Source: Euzebyella marina (lineage in GTDB: Bacteria > Bacteroidota > Bacteroidia > Flavobacteriales > Flavobacteriaceae). Taken from it: a stretch of DNA of 64,000 nucleotides. Numbering within the stretch: the stretch's first letter is position 1; the number at the start of each line of letters is the position of its first letter. A program made the position numbers and the translations under genes. A model generated the notes under the pieces. The model had not been told where the DNA came from. It made no database searches and saw only the letters and a list, made by a program, of their open reading frames with translations. The stretch spans positions 992,001 through 1,056,000 of the forward strand of contig NZ_JACYFK010000001.1 of the NCBI RefSeq assembly GCF_014855515.1. The letters run 5' to 3'. Positions 8,737-17,514 of the stretch are shown here, piece after piece.

Positions 8737-9117
8737 TTAGATTTTGATAGGTTCCTTATTACTAAGGTTGATGTCTTGCAACATGCTATCGGTAAACTTA
8801 TAATGCCCTCTGGTAGTAATAATCCTAAAACGGTTTTGGTTCATTCTACTTAGGGTATCTAAAAACAACCATTTTGTTTTTAGTAATCTCGGTTTTTCCG
8901 ATTTGAGGCTAATTTCGAAATAGTATTTACGTCCGTTTTTAACTGCGACTATGTCAGGTGTAATCTTGGTCTCAGCACCTTTTGCCTTACGTACGTAAGA
9001 TTTAGGTGTTTCATAACCCTCCATATCAGCTTTGATATTTTCAAAACCGGTAGCCTCTAAATGACTGATAGACTTCTCTAAAAATTCTTGATTTTCTGAC
9101 TTTTCTACTTTTACCAT
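8737..9117 (-). CDS. Hypothetical protein with PD-(D/E)XK nuclease-like pattern
   Basis: A 126-residue protein of no family I can name. A segment TPDIVAVKNGRKYYFEISLK (residues 53-72) reads like the core of a PD-(D/E)XK fold, with Asp55 and Glu68 on consecutive strands, but the lysine is displaced (E-x3-K), so catalysis is doubtful. It is soluble, with no signal peptide. It lies downstream of the restriction-modification cassette on the same strand but 270 bases away. It may be a plain flavobacterial conserved protein that predates the cassette. Confidence 0.6.
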   Translation of the reverse strand: MVKVEKSENQEFLEKSISHLEATGFENIKADMEGYETPKSYVRKAKGAETKITPDIVAVKNGRKYYFEISLKSEKPRLLKTKWLFLDTLSRMNQNRFRIITTRGHYKFTDSMLQDINLSNKEPIKI

Positions 9118-9361
9118 ACCTTATAAAATAACATTTATAGGCAGAATCACAAATTATAGGGTTTGATTAACAGGAGTTTAATAGTCTTTCAAAGTATTGC
9201 GGCTAGCTTTTCTAAATTGAAGGGGTAAAAGTGGCAAACAAACTAATTAGTATGTAATCATCTTTTCCTTTGCATATTACATACAAATTCAAGGGGTCTA
9301 AAGACGCGATTTTAAGGATGTAAGGTTTAGAATACTCTAAACATTTAATAGGAAAACGTTG

Positions 9362-9383
9362 AGACCGACCGATTGGTCGGTCT
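9362..9383. promoter_or_regulatory. Perfect palindrome resembling a TetR-family operator
   Basis: AGACCGACC at 9362-9370 and its exact complement GGTCGGTCT at 9375-9383 are separated by GATT. The sequence resembles operators of TetR/AcrR regulators that carry GACCGA half sites. It sits 7 bases beyond the stop of the endonuclease gene, so it could instead fold as that gene's transcript end, although no T run follows. No regulator gene is in the vicinity. Confidence 0.5.
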
Positions 9384-9390
9384 AAATAGC

Positions 9391-9993
9391 TCAAACCAAA
9401 CGTTTGGCCACCCCTTGCTCTATTAAAAAATCGAGTTTTAAAATGAGATTTAAAGGTTTCTCCGCCTTGTTGGAAATTGAGGAATATAGATATCCTTCTT
9501 TTCTGTGATGAAATTGTTCAATTACTGACTTGCCGTGAGGTAATTGCTTATTCAAAAATTCTTGGAGACTCAAATTTCTTTCTTCCAATAACTGAAGTAG
9601 CTTTTTTCTGTTGACAAAAGTTATTTTACAAGACGTGAATTTATCGGGTTCGTCTTGGTAGATAGCAGTCACAAGTGAGTAGAAATGGGTTCTTTTGTTC
9701 GTATCAGATAACCAGCCTGATTTTAATTTTCCTTTTTTATAATAACTAAGTTCGAAAGCAAAAGTAGGTAGGTCGTCGTTTACATAGTCTAATTGTGCTT
9801 TTTCATCAACTATAAATTCCTCGTTTGTAGTTTTGTTTACAAGAATCAAATCAACACCTTCCCGTTGCTGTTGCAAATCGTTAACGCGAAGAAAGTTGTA
9901 ATTTCTTAAATATTTTGAATAATAGTGGTCAAGCAAAGACTGTAGCTTTTGTTCTTTGTTCAGATCTTCTTCAAAAGTACTTTTAAGAACCAC
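9391..9993 (-). CDS. Type II restriction endonuclease, PD-(D/E)XK type (predicted)
   Basis: A 200-residue protein with a GTG start four bases after the stop of a cytosine-5 methyltransferase. Residues 46-65 hold GVDL (Asp48) and, 14 residues on, DEK (Asp63, Lys65), a good PD-(D/E)XK core for Mg2+-dependent DNA cleavage. The C-terminal half is basic. I cannot assign it to a known restriction family or recognition site, so the role rests on the catalytic pattern plus the operon with the methyltransferase. Methyltransferase first, nuclease second and closely coupled is a common arrangement that protects host DNA before cleavage begins. Confidence 0.75.
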   Translation of the reverse strand: MVLKSTFEEDLNKEQKLQSLLDHYYSKYLRNYNFLRVNDLQQQREGVDLILVNKTTNEEFIVDEKAQLDYVNDDLPTFAFELSYYKKGKLKSGWLSDTNKRTHFYSLVTAIYQDEPDKFTSCKITFVNRKKLLQLLEERNLSLQEFLNKQLPHGKSVIEQFHHRKEGYLYSSISNKAEKPLNLILKLDFLIEQGVAKRLV

Positions 9994-9997
9994 TTAT

Positions 9998-11224
9998 TTA
10001 CATATTTATTCTATCGTATAGCTCTTCGGCTATTTTTTCTACAATACCAACAACTAGGGCATTACCCATAAAAAAAGCCCTTTTTGTGTCTGAGATTCCT
10101 TCTACCAAAGTATGGTTATCAGGAAACATGTTCAACCGTTCAAGTTCAATAGGGGTCAATCTTCGAAGGCCTTTGCGGGTTGCTACGACATGTTTAAAAC
10201 GTGAGGGAGACTTACCACCTTCACCAGTAATAATAGTTCTAGAGGCATTATCCAAAGCATCGGGAAATATCATTTTTCCTTCGCTATAGTTATAGGTGAA
10301 ACCGTTTTTAGAAGTTCGTATTTCTTTTTTGGCGCCCTTCAAATATTCCCATTTCGAATACTCGTTCTCTAGTATAAAAAATTCTTCTGAAACTTCACCG
10401 TTTTGAAGAACATCTCCGAGGGTTATTTCTTCGCCCGAATAATTAGGTTCCGTTTTTTGGGTAGAAACTTTTCCGTCAATAAAAATTCCGGTGTTTAAAA
10501 AGGGAGATAACTTTTCACCTTTATTAAAGGTATCGGAAAGCGAGACTAAATCATTCTCGATCGGGAATGAAAACACTTTATTGTTTGAATTTTTAACAGG
10601 AAAGACCTTGGCCATGATGCCCTCTTCGGTCATCCAACTTTCTTTATCAGCCTTGGATAACGCTCGATATGCTTTGGTTGATTGATGATAAGCGATAAAA
10701 AAAACACGTCGCCTTCTTTGGGGCATACCATATTCTGCGGCATTGATAACCCGCCATTCCACCGCATAGCCCAAATCGTTCAAACTCTTGAGCATAATGG
10801 CAAAATCTCTACCCCTTTGAGAAGAGGGCGACTTTAACAAGCGATCTACGTTCTCAAGAAAAAGGTAAGGTACAGGCTTCTTTTTTTCCTTTAAAATTCG
10901 ATGTATGCTCCACCAAAGCACTCCTTTTTTTCCGATAAGTCCTTTGGAGTTCTGTAGCGTAGTAGCTACCGAATAATCTTGACATGGAAAGCCCCCCACC
11001 AATAAGTCGGCATCGGGTATTTCATCGGTAGGAACTTCGGCAATATCTTGATTCGAATGGTTTTCGCTACCAAATCGGGTTTCATATACCATTGATGCGT
11101 GCTGGGTTTTGGTACTTGGTTCCCACTGGTTGCTCCAAACGACCTCATACTTGCCATTTTTCTCAAGTCCCAAGCGGAAACCGCCCACGCCTGCAAAAAG
11201 TTCTATAACTTTGACTTTGTCCAT
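9998..11224 (-). CDS. DNA (cytosine-5-)-methyltransferase of a type II restriction-modification system
   Basis: A 408-residue C5 methyltransferase that transfers methyl from S-adenosylmethionine to cytosine in a specific DNA site. Motifs in order: I, ELFAGVGGFRLGLE (8-21); IV, GGFPCQDYS with catalytic Cys81; VI, FLENVDRLL (Glu124); VIII, PQRRRRVFFIAY (168-179); the target recognition region about 200-330; IX and X near the end, LRRLTPIELERLNMFP and FFMGNALVV. All core motifs are intact. It diverges from the NlpC/P60 gene by 40 bases and leads the two-gene cassette. The recognised sequence is not predictable by eye. Confidence 0.95.
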   Translation of the reverse strand: MDKVKVIELFAGVGGFRLGLEKNGKYEVVWSNQWEPSTKTQHASMVYETRFGSENHSNQDIAEVPTDEIPDADLLVGGFPCQDYSVATTLQNSKGLIGKKGVLWWSIHRILKEKKKPVPYLFLENVDRLLKSPSSQRGRDFAIMLKSLNDLGYAVEWRVINAAEYGMPQRRRRVFFIAYHQSTKAYRALSKADKESWMTEEGIMAKVFPVKNSNNKVFSFPIENDLVSLSDTFNKGEKLSPFLNTGIFIDGKVSTQKTEPNYSGEEITLGDVLQNGEVSEEFFILENEYSKWEYLKGAKKEIRTSKNGFTYNYSEGKMIFPDALDNASRTIITGEGGKSPSRFKHVVATRKGLRRLTPIELERLNMFPDNHTLVEGISDTKRAFFMGNALVVGIVEKIAEELYDRINM

Positions 11225-11264
11225 TAAGGTTAAAGTTAACTATTTGATACCGGAAAGAAGCGCA

Positions 11265-12473
11265 ATGATACGAATTGAAACGAGCAGTAAAAAATTATTT
11301 AGAGCAATATTGACGGTGGTTTTAATAACACTCGTCTCTTGTGAAGGAGTAAACTCTGAAGAAAAAGCACTTCTCTCAAAAGTTCATGAAATACGAGAGC
11401 AATATGCCCCTGACAAAAGAACCGTTTTGTTCGATATTCGCGTATTTTCCGATGCTAAAAAGTACATTTTAACTGGGGAGACCGACAACGAAATAGCACT
11501 GGCCGAGCTTAGAAAAAGCCTGGAAAGTTCTGATGTGGAATATATTGATAAAATCAAGCTTTTACCTTCAGATGAATTGGAGGGCAAAACACATGCCATC
11601 GTTAATATTTCTGTAGCTAATTTGCGCAGCAATGCAAAACATTCCGCTGAATTGGCTACACAAGCCACTTTGGGTACTCCGGTCAAAGTTTTAAAGAAAG
11701 AGGGGGGATGGTACTATATTCAGACACCCGATAAATATCTGTCATGGGTAGATGACGGGGGAATTCAATTGATGAACGACGATGAGTTCAAAAGGTGGCA
11801 ATCGGCAGAAAAAATCATTTATTCGAAAACTTATGGGCACTCGTATACGCAAGAGAACACTGATGCCATTGTTTCAGATTTGGTGGCAGGCGATGTAATA
11901 GAAACAGTTTCTTCTTCCGATGCATTTTACGAAGTAAAATATCCTGATGGTCGAAAAGCCTTTGTTTCAAAAAATGATGCTGAAAACTATAACGAGTGGA
12001 TTGACAGAATGAATCCAACAATAGATGATTTGGTGACTACTTCAAAGCAATTAATGGGAGTGCCCTATTTATGGGGCGGTACTTCAACAAAGGGGATGGA
12101 CTGTAGCGGTTTTACCAAGACCATATACTTTCTGAACGGTATGGTTATTCCGCGGGATGCTTCACAACAGGTACATACCGGTAAATCAATTGATTCCGTT
12201 CAAGAATTTGATAACCTTGAAAAAGGAGACTTGCTGTTTTTCGGAAGAAAAGCTACCGATTCTACAGCCGAGAGAGTGGTGCATGTAGGCATGTGGATAG
12301 GAAACAATGAGTTCATACATGCTTCGAACATGGTTCGAATCAGCAGTATGGATCCCAATGCCGAAAATTTTGACGAATGGAATCGCAATAGGTACCTACG
12401 CACCAAAAGAATACTGAAAGAGCAAGACCCTGACTTGATACACCTGGCCCAAACCCCCCTATTTAAAGAGTAA
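11265..12473 (+). CDS. NlpC/P60 (C40) cell wall hydrolase, SH3-domain lipoprotein
   Basis: A 402-residue lipoprotein with lipobox LVSC at about residue 22. Two bacterial SH3-like regions (about 120-180 and 190-250: ANLRSNAKHSAELATQATLG, then VAGDVIETVSS) precede a C-terminal C40 peptidase domain. The catalytic Cys lies in MDCSGFTKTIYF and the His in RVVHVGMWIGNNEFIHAS. Family members cut gamma-D-glutamyl-diamino acid bonds in peptidoglycan stem peptides. The frame is open further upstream into the methyltransferase, but the ATG at 11265 gives the signal peptide, so I start there. Its last 11 bases overlap the convergent Gfo/Idh gene. Confidence 0.92.
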   Translation: MIRIETSSKKLFRAILTVVLITLVSCEGVNSEEKALLSKVHEIREQYAPDKRTVLFDIRVFSDAKKYILTGETDNEIALAELRKSLESSDVEYIDKIKLLPSDELEGKTHAIVNISVANLRSNAKHSAELATQATLGTPVKVLKKEGGWYYIQTPDKYLSWVDDGGIQLMNDDEFKRWQSAEKIIYSKTYGHSYTQENTDAIVSDLVAGDVIETVSSSDAFYEVKYPDGRKAFVSKNDAENYNEWIDRMNPTIDDLVTTSKQLMGVPYLWGGTSTKGMDCSGFTKTIYFLNGMVIPRDASQQVHTGKSIDSVQEFDNLEKGDLLFFGRKATDSTAERVVHVGMWIGNNEFIHASNMVRISSMDPNAENFDEWNRNRYLRTKRILKEQDPDLIHLAQTPLFKE

Positions 12474-13524
12474 CGGTCTTTCCGGTTTTAAAAGATTCGT
12501 CAGCCGCCAGCACAATTCGAAGGCTATTAACGGCATCCCTAAGATGAGTAGCTAAGTCGATATCTTCCAGAATAGCTTTTAGAAAGTACTCCTGTTCCAA
12601 CAGGCAAAGCCCATCATGGTCGGGCTCATCTGAGGTGTCTATAAGCTTATCCGGCTCCGTGAAATTTCCCTCTCTATCGGTAACGCTATAATGCAATTTC
12701 AAGGCACCCGTTTTTGAATGGCTATCTACATCATCAGACTCTCCCTTCGCTTCATCTACTATTGATACACAGCCCTTAGGTCCGATCACATCTTTTACGA
12801 AAAAAGCAGTTTCGCTCATCATTGGCCCCCAGCCGGCTTCGTACCAACCCACAGAACCGTCTTTAAAACGGACCTGCAATTGGCCATAATTGTACATCTC
12901 CTTATCAATTTCGTCCGTTAATCGCGCCCCAATGGCACTAACGCTGACAGGTACCGACTGTGTCATCAAACACATAATATCTACATAATGCACACCACAG
13001 TCTACAATGGGCGACATCGATTTCATGAGTTGTTTGTGGGTATGCCAATGAGCTCCTGAACTTTGTTGGTTAAGATTCATTCGCATAACCAAGGGCTTTC
13101 CGAGATTGCGTGCAACTTCTACGAATTTCTCCCAAGCGGGGTGCACCCGTAAAATATAGCCAACCACCATTTTTTTGCCTTTCTCCAAGGCCAAATCAAC
13201 CAGTTGCTGGGCATCCTCTACCGTGAGTGCCAATGGTTTTTCAACAAAAACATGGCAATCGGCATTCAAAGCCATTTGAATGTATTCGGAATGGGTGTCT
13301 GGGTACGTGTTAATGGAAACAGCATCGGGCCGAACGGTCTCCAAAGCGGTTTTATAATCGCCAAAGGTGGGATAGCCGCCTAATTCAAGGGACAATTTTT
13401 CCCTGCTTTCAGGTTTACGGCTAACCAGGCCTACAATCTCAAAATCTTCAAGTTGATGATAGGCCCTGGCGTGTGATGTTCCCATGTTGCCACAACCAAC
13501 TACTAATACTTTCAATTTACTCAT
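12463..13524 (-). CDS. Gfo/Idh/MocA family oxidoreductase
   Basis: A 353-residue NAD(P)-dependent dehydrogenase. The N-terminal Rossmann fold opens KVLVVGCGNMGTSHARAYHQ, the cofactor and substrate motif is HVFVEKPLALT (EKP, about 90-100), and the C-terminal alpha/beta domain contains DCGVHYVDIMCLM with the catalytic-type His. It lacks a signal peptide, so it is cytoplasmic. The start codon directly abuts the stop of the PQQ dehydrogenase, showing tight coupling. Substrates of this family are sugars, inositols or amino sugars; the neighbouring sugar-type dehydrogenase and fructosamine kinase suggest an oxidised or glycated sugar. Confidence 0.93.
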   Translation of the reverse strand: MSKLKVLVVGCGNMGTSHARAYHQLEDFEIVGLVSRKPESREKLSLELGGYPTFGDYKTALETVRPDAVSINTYPDTHSEYIQMALNADCHVFVEKPLALTVEDAQQLVDLALEKGKKMVVGYILRVHPAWEKFVEVARNLGKPLVMRMNLNQQSSGAHWHTHKQLMKSMSPIVDCGVHYVDIMCLMTQSVPVSVSAIGARLTDEIDKEMYNYGQLQVRFKDGSVGWYEAGWGPMMSETAFFVKDVIGPKGCVSIVDEAKGESDDVDSHSKTGALKLHYSVTDREGNFTEPDKLIDTSDEPDHDGLCLLEQEYFLKAILEDIDLATHLRDAVNSLRIVLAADESFKTGKTVTL

Positions 13525-15666
13525 TCAATCTTTGTTTTCTAATGCAAAGGCAATTATTTTATTTCCTTTTTTGGTTCCTAATTTTTCACCGCCGCAGGCC
13601 AAAACGATGTATTGTTTTCCATTGTATTTGTACATGGCAGGGGTTGCAAATGACGGTGCGGGAAGCTCGTATTCCCAAAGCAGTTCACCATTATGTCTAT
13701 CGAACACCCTAAAAAAACCATCTCGGGTACCCGCAATAAACAATAATCCGTTTTCGGTAATTATCGGTCCTCCGTAACTTTCTGTTCCGGTTCCAATTCC
13801 TTTATCACCTAACTCCAAAGTGTTACCAAAAGGCACGCTCCAAAGATAATCACCGTTATTCAAGTCTATGGCGTGTAAAGTGCCCCAAGGCGGTGAAATG
13901 GCCGGAAGCCCCTTACTATCCAAGAATTTCGTATACCCTAAATGTTTATAGGGCACTGCAAGACTATCTTTTGTCGTCACTTTTTCTTCCACCGTATGTT
14001 GAATTTCTTGATCGAACAAGAATCGCAAAAGGGCATCCATTTCATCTCCCTTTATTTGTGGAAAACCGGTCATCATTCCCTTTCCTTGGGTAATAATACT
14101 AGAAACCTCGTTTTTTTCCTTTCTTAATTGCAAATCGATTAAAGACGGAAAGCCACTAGCTGCAGAACCACTTCTATCCGGTTGATGGCAGGTAGCACAA
14201 TTTTGTTGGTAAATAGCCTGACCTTTAGGCAACCCTGAAGCTTCATTTTCTGCTTCTCCCATCTGCAAAAGCCATGGCATTTCGTTAGAGTTTACATAGA
14301 GAATTCCGTTTATCGGATCGCTACCGGCACCACCCCATTCGGCAGCACCGTCGTAACCGGGCAAAAGCAACACAGGCTCTAGGCTTGGTGGTGAGTACAA
14401 TCTTTTATCTGCTTTTTTAAAGGTATTGAGTATTTCTTCCCGATTCTCGGCAAAAGGGCTGATATCGTTCTCGGTAAGCTCTGTAGATTGCCTTGCGAAT
14501 GGTTTTGGTTTAGCTGGAAACGGTTGCGTGGGCCATGCGGCCTCCCCAGTTAATTTGGAGGGCGGTACCTCACGTTCTTGAATATCAAAGAGGGGCTCGC
14601 CCGTTTTACGATCAAAAACAAAAACAAGCCCTTGTTTGGTTACTTGGGCCACGGCATCAATTTTTTTTCCGTTACGTTCGACCGTCAAAAGATTGGGAGG
14701 AGCAGGGGGGTCACGATCCCATATATCGTGATGGGTGAACTGAAAATGCCATATTTTTTCTCCCGTATTGGCATTAAGCGCTACAAGCGAATTAGCAAAA
14801 AGGTTACTTCCTTTTCGAACGCCCCCGTAAAAGTCAGGTGCCGCCGAACCCGTTGGCACATAAATAATTTCAAGTTCTTCGTCAACTGCCATACCGGCCC
14901 AATTATTGGCCGCCCCAACAATTTCGCTTTCTCGAACGGAAGTAGCTTCCCAAGTATCGGAACCTTCTTGACCTTCTTCAGGAATGGTCTTAAAACTCCA
15001 CTCCAATTCACCGGTAACGACATTAAAGGCCATAATATCACCTAGGGCGGCCCCGGCGCCTTCAGAAACCCGAAGGGGCATAACGATGATATCTTTAAAG
15101 ATGGTTCCAGGTGTGTTGGAAATCAAAAATTTACCTTGCTCACTTTGAGGCAAGCCCTTACGCATATCAATTTTTCCGTTATTTCCAAAGGAGGGAATGG
15201 GCTCACCGGTAAGTGCATCCAAAGCGTATAGGTCAGATCCCCTGGTACATAAAATTCTTTTGTCATTGAGTTTTTCCCAGTAAGAAACGCCACGACTAGT
15301 AGAGTGCCAAACTTTGACCGAATCGCCAAATTGCCATATTTTTTTGCCCGTACCTGCATGTAACGCTACTATTCGAAGTGCTGCTGTAACACCGTAAACC
15401 ATGCTATCTATAACAATAGGGTTCATCTGCATTTGCCCCCAATCTTGGGCTTCGTAGGTCCAAGCTACTTTTAAATCGGAAAGGTTTTCTTTAGTAATCT
15501 GTGAAAGGGTAGAGTAGTGGCTACGGCCAGAATCGCCTAGGTAAGAAGACCAACTTTCAAATTCATTCGATTTACTTTCTGGCACGGAATCGTCTTTGCA
15601 TGACAACGACAGACCTGTAAAAAGCAATAGATAGAATAAACGGGCAATTGGTAATTGTTGAGGCAT
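13525..15666 (-). CDS. PQQ-dependent dehydrogenase with inserted cytochrome c domain, lipoprotein
   Basis: A 713-residue protein with lipobox LSLSC near residue 23, so it is anchored in the outer or inner membrane facing the periplasm. It is an eight-bladed quinoprotein beta propeller: tryptophan-docking repeats such as NANTGEKIWHFQFTHHDIWD and DRKTGEPLFD, ending NGKQYIVLACGG. A single c-type haem site (CATCH, with likely axial Met in GMMTGFP) is inserted around residues 475-555, before the last blades, not at a terminus. It should oxidise an alcohol or sugar and pass electrons by the built-in haem to the respiratory chain. The substrate is unknown. Confidence 0.93.
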   Translation of the reverse strand: MPQQLPIARLFYLLLFTGLSLSCKDDSVPESKSNEFESWSSYLGDSGRSHYSTLSQITKENLSDLKVAWTYEAQDWGQMQMNPIVIDSMVYGVTAALRIVALHAGTGKKIWQFGDSVKVWHSTSRGVSYWEKLNDKRILCTRGSDLYALDALTGEPIPSFGNNGKIDMRKGLPQSEQGKFLISNTPGTIFKDIIVMPLRVSEGAGAALGDIMAFNVVTGELEWSFKTIPEEGQEGSDTWEATSVRESEIVGAANNWAGMAVDEELEIIYVPTGSAAPDFYGGVRKGSNLFANSLVALNANTGEKIWHFQFTHHDIWDRDPPAPPNLLTVERNGKKIDAVAQVTKQGLVFVFDRKTGEPLFDIQEREVPPSKLTGEAAWPTQPFPAKPKPFARQSTELTENDISPFAENREEILNTFKKADKRLYSPPSLEPVLLLPGYDGAAEWGGAGSDPINGILYVNSNEMPWLLQMGEAENEASGLPKGQAIYQQNCATCHQPDRSGSAASGFPSLIDLQLRKEKNEVSSIITQGKGMMTGFPQIKGDEMDALLRFLFDQEIQHTVEEKVTTKDSLAVPYKHLGYTKFLDSKGLPAISPPWGTLHAIDLNNGDYLWSVPFGNTLELGDKGIGTGTESYGGPIITENGLLFIAGTRDGFFRVFDRHNGELLWEYELPAPSFATPAMYKYNGKQYIVLACGGEKLGTKKGNKIIAFALENKD

Positions 15667-15702
15667 AGCAGTTTGGAAGTGTGTTTAAATGTACTTAAAA
15701 AC

Positions 15703-16566
15703 TTAGAAATATCGCCTTAAGATTTGGGTGACCGAACCTTTATACGATGAACCGAATAGGTTGAGGTGCACAAGAAGATAATAGAGTTGATAAAGGTCGC
15801 ATCTTTCTTTTTCCCCGCTTTCAGCGGGAATAACCTCTCGGTACGCTTCGTAAAATTCGTTTGAAAAACCGCCGAACAAACGCGTCATGGCCAGATCTAC
15901 TTCGTTATGGCCATAGTAAACGGCGGGGTCAATCAAGAAAGGTTCCCCACTTTTTGAAATTAAAAAATTGCCACTCCAAAGGTCACCGTGTAGCAGAGAG
16001 GGCTCTATGTCAGGAAAGAGATGATCACATATTTTTTGAAGTGTATTTTCAGAAGGAACCTCATGCCTTTCCAATCTTTTCAGATCTTGGGCGATTTTCA
16101 ATTGTGGCAACAATCTCTTCTTTACATAAAAAGAGCTCCAATTTGAATGTCTTTGATTAGATTGTGGTAAACTGCCTATAAAATTTTCAGATTCAAAGCC
16201 AAACATTTCACTTTTAATAGGCTGATGTAGGGCAGCCAACTGATGGCCCAATTTTTCAAAACCAATAGCTGAAGGAGGTCTTGGCTCGATATATTCCATA
16301 ACCAGCAAAGCGCCTTTTTCCAGCTGTTCACATAGCAAAACTTTGGGTATGCCAATTGATTTTGTTTTACCTAGGGCCTGTAAACCTAGGCGTTCTGCCC
16401 TGAACATTTCAAACGCCTGGTCACCGAGATGAATTTTACAAAAAAGGTTTTCGTTCTCGCTTTGAATTAGATAAGCCTTTGAAATATCTCCACCGGAAAG
16501 AGGCCTTATGCTTTCAATCTTGATACAGAGCAAATATTCAATATGTTGGCGAATAGACTTATCCAT
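15703..16566 (-). CDS. Fructosamine kinase family protein
   Basis: A 287-residue kinase of the fructosamine/ketosamine-3-kinase family (protein kinase-like fold). The N-terminal SIRPLSGGDISKAYLI is the nucleotide loop, FCKIHLGDQAFEMFRAE holds the ATP-contacting Lys, MEYIEPRPPSA is the hinge, SLLHGDLWSGNFL carries the catalytic Asp, and FLIDPAVYYGHNEVDLAM the metal-binding Asp. Family members phosphorylate sugar-amine adducts, which then break down, repairing glycated proteins or metabolites; plain sugar kinase activity is also possible. Its start overlaps the end of the PhyH gene by 8 bases, so they are translationally coupled. Confidence 0.93.
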   Translation of the reverse strand: MDKSIRQHIEYLLCIKIESIRPLSGGDISKAYLIQSENENLFCKIHLGDQAFEMFRAERLGLQALGKTKSIGIPKVLLCEQLEKGALLVMEYIEPRPPSAIGFEKLGHQLAALHQPIKSEMFGFESENFIGSLPQSNQRHSNWSSFYVKKRLLPQLKIAQDLKRLERHEVPSENTLQKICDHLFPDIEPSLLHGDLWSGNFLISKSGEPFLIDPAVYYGHNEVDLAMTRLFGGFSNEFYEAYREVIPAESGEKERCDLYQLYYLLVHLNLFGSSYKGSVTQILRRYF

Positions 16567-17296
16567 TCACTTTGACCTTTCTTTCACCAGTATGATCGAT
16601 TCCTTTTTCTCTTTCGAGCTCGACCATTTTACCAGGTCTAAAATTTGTGATCAAGGCCCTTCTATTATCAGAGGTCGAATTACCACGGCTATAATGAAGC
16701 GTTCCTCCATGATGAAACACACAAGAACCAGGTTGTAACTCAACAAATATGGAGTTTTCTTCACTACCCTCACATCTCAAGGCACCTTTATTGCCTGTTT
16801 GAATATGGTTTAAGGGAGGTTGCAAGTGCGATTTTGGTGTGTACCACATACAACCATTTTCTTTGTAGGCATGATCAATTGCTAACCAACAACTCACGGC
16901 TCGCTTGTCTGGCATCTCCATCCAGTAGGCCATATCTTGATGCCATGGCGTGATGGTGTCTGTGTAGGGAGCTTTGTTAATCAACATGTCAAAATCAAGC
17001 TCAAGGTCTTCACCTAACAGGGTACGGGCAATCTGTAAAGATTTTTGATGAAAAGAGTTGTTCAGCAATTCAGGTACTAAACGGCTAGGGACCATGATTT
17101 GGGTGATTTTTTCCTTTTCGGATTCGCTACCCGACAAATCTGAGCGATAGCGCCTAGCATCTATTCGGTTTTCTAAAAAGGCGTCGTATAGGGCGCTGTA
17201 ATAATCTATATCGTAAGCGGGTATTAGGTTTTCAACGATGAGATAACCCTCAGTATGAAAGAATTTGATATCCGATGAATCTACGAGTTCAATCAT
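16559..17296 (-). CDS. Phytanoyl-CoA dioxygenase (PhyH) family protein
   Basis: A 245-residue Fe(II)/2-oxoglutarate-dependent oxygenase. The iron-binding triad is visible as HQD (in TPWHQDMAYWMEM, about residue 120) plus the distal His in CVFHHGGTLHYSRGN (about 195), with the 2-oxoglutarate-binding Arg in DNRRALITNF. It is cytoplasmic. It is the first gene of a minus-strand series with fructosamine kinase, PQQ dehydrogenase and Gfo/Idh oxidoreductase. PhyH proteins in bacteria hydroxylate diverse small molecules, so the substrate is open. Confidence 0.92.
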   Translation of the reverse strand: MIELVDSSDIKFFHTEGYLIVENLIPAYDIDYYSALYDAFLENRIDARRYRSDLSGSESEKEKITQIMVPSRLVPELLNNSFHQKSLQIARTLLGEDLELDFDMLINKAPYTDTITPWHQDMAYWMEMPDKRAVSCWLAIDHAYKENGCMWYTPKSHLQPPLNHIQTGNKGALRCEGSEENSIFVELQPGSCVFHHGGTLHYSRGNSTSDNRRALITNFRPGKMVELEREKGIDHTGERKVKVNG

Positions 17297-17514
17297 CTGG
17301 TTAACGTAATTAATTTGTCGTTACACCAAAATACTAATAAAGTTGATGAAAAAAGTATCATCGCAATCCGTAAAGGCTTTAGAACTACCCTCCGATGAAG
17401 ATGATGAAGAAAATTGAATTGGATCAATTGGTTAATAGGATAAAGACAAGGAAATCTTAAGAAACCCTCGCGAGCTTTTTTAAGGTAATAATAACTTATG
17501 ATGGAAGACAATCT

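Noticed and set aside
8737-9117. The 126-residue protein as part of the restriction-modification cassette
   Set aside because: It is on the same strand but 270 bases away with the palindrome between, and its PD-(D/E)XK pattern lacks the normal lysine position.
9212-9394. 60-codon minus-strand frame behind the endonuclease gene
   Set aside because: It begins inside the palindrome, has no motif and no start context; more likely intergenic.
14578-15045. 155-codon frame opposite the PQQ dehydrogenase
   Set aside because: It is an antisense shadow of a strongly conserved coding sequence.
17293-17511. 72-codon minus-strand frame between the PhyH gene and the membrane protein
   Set aside because: It has aromatic-rich, unstructured composition and overlaps the PhyH start by four bases; no supporting feature.
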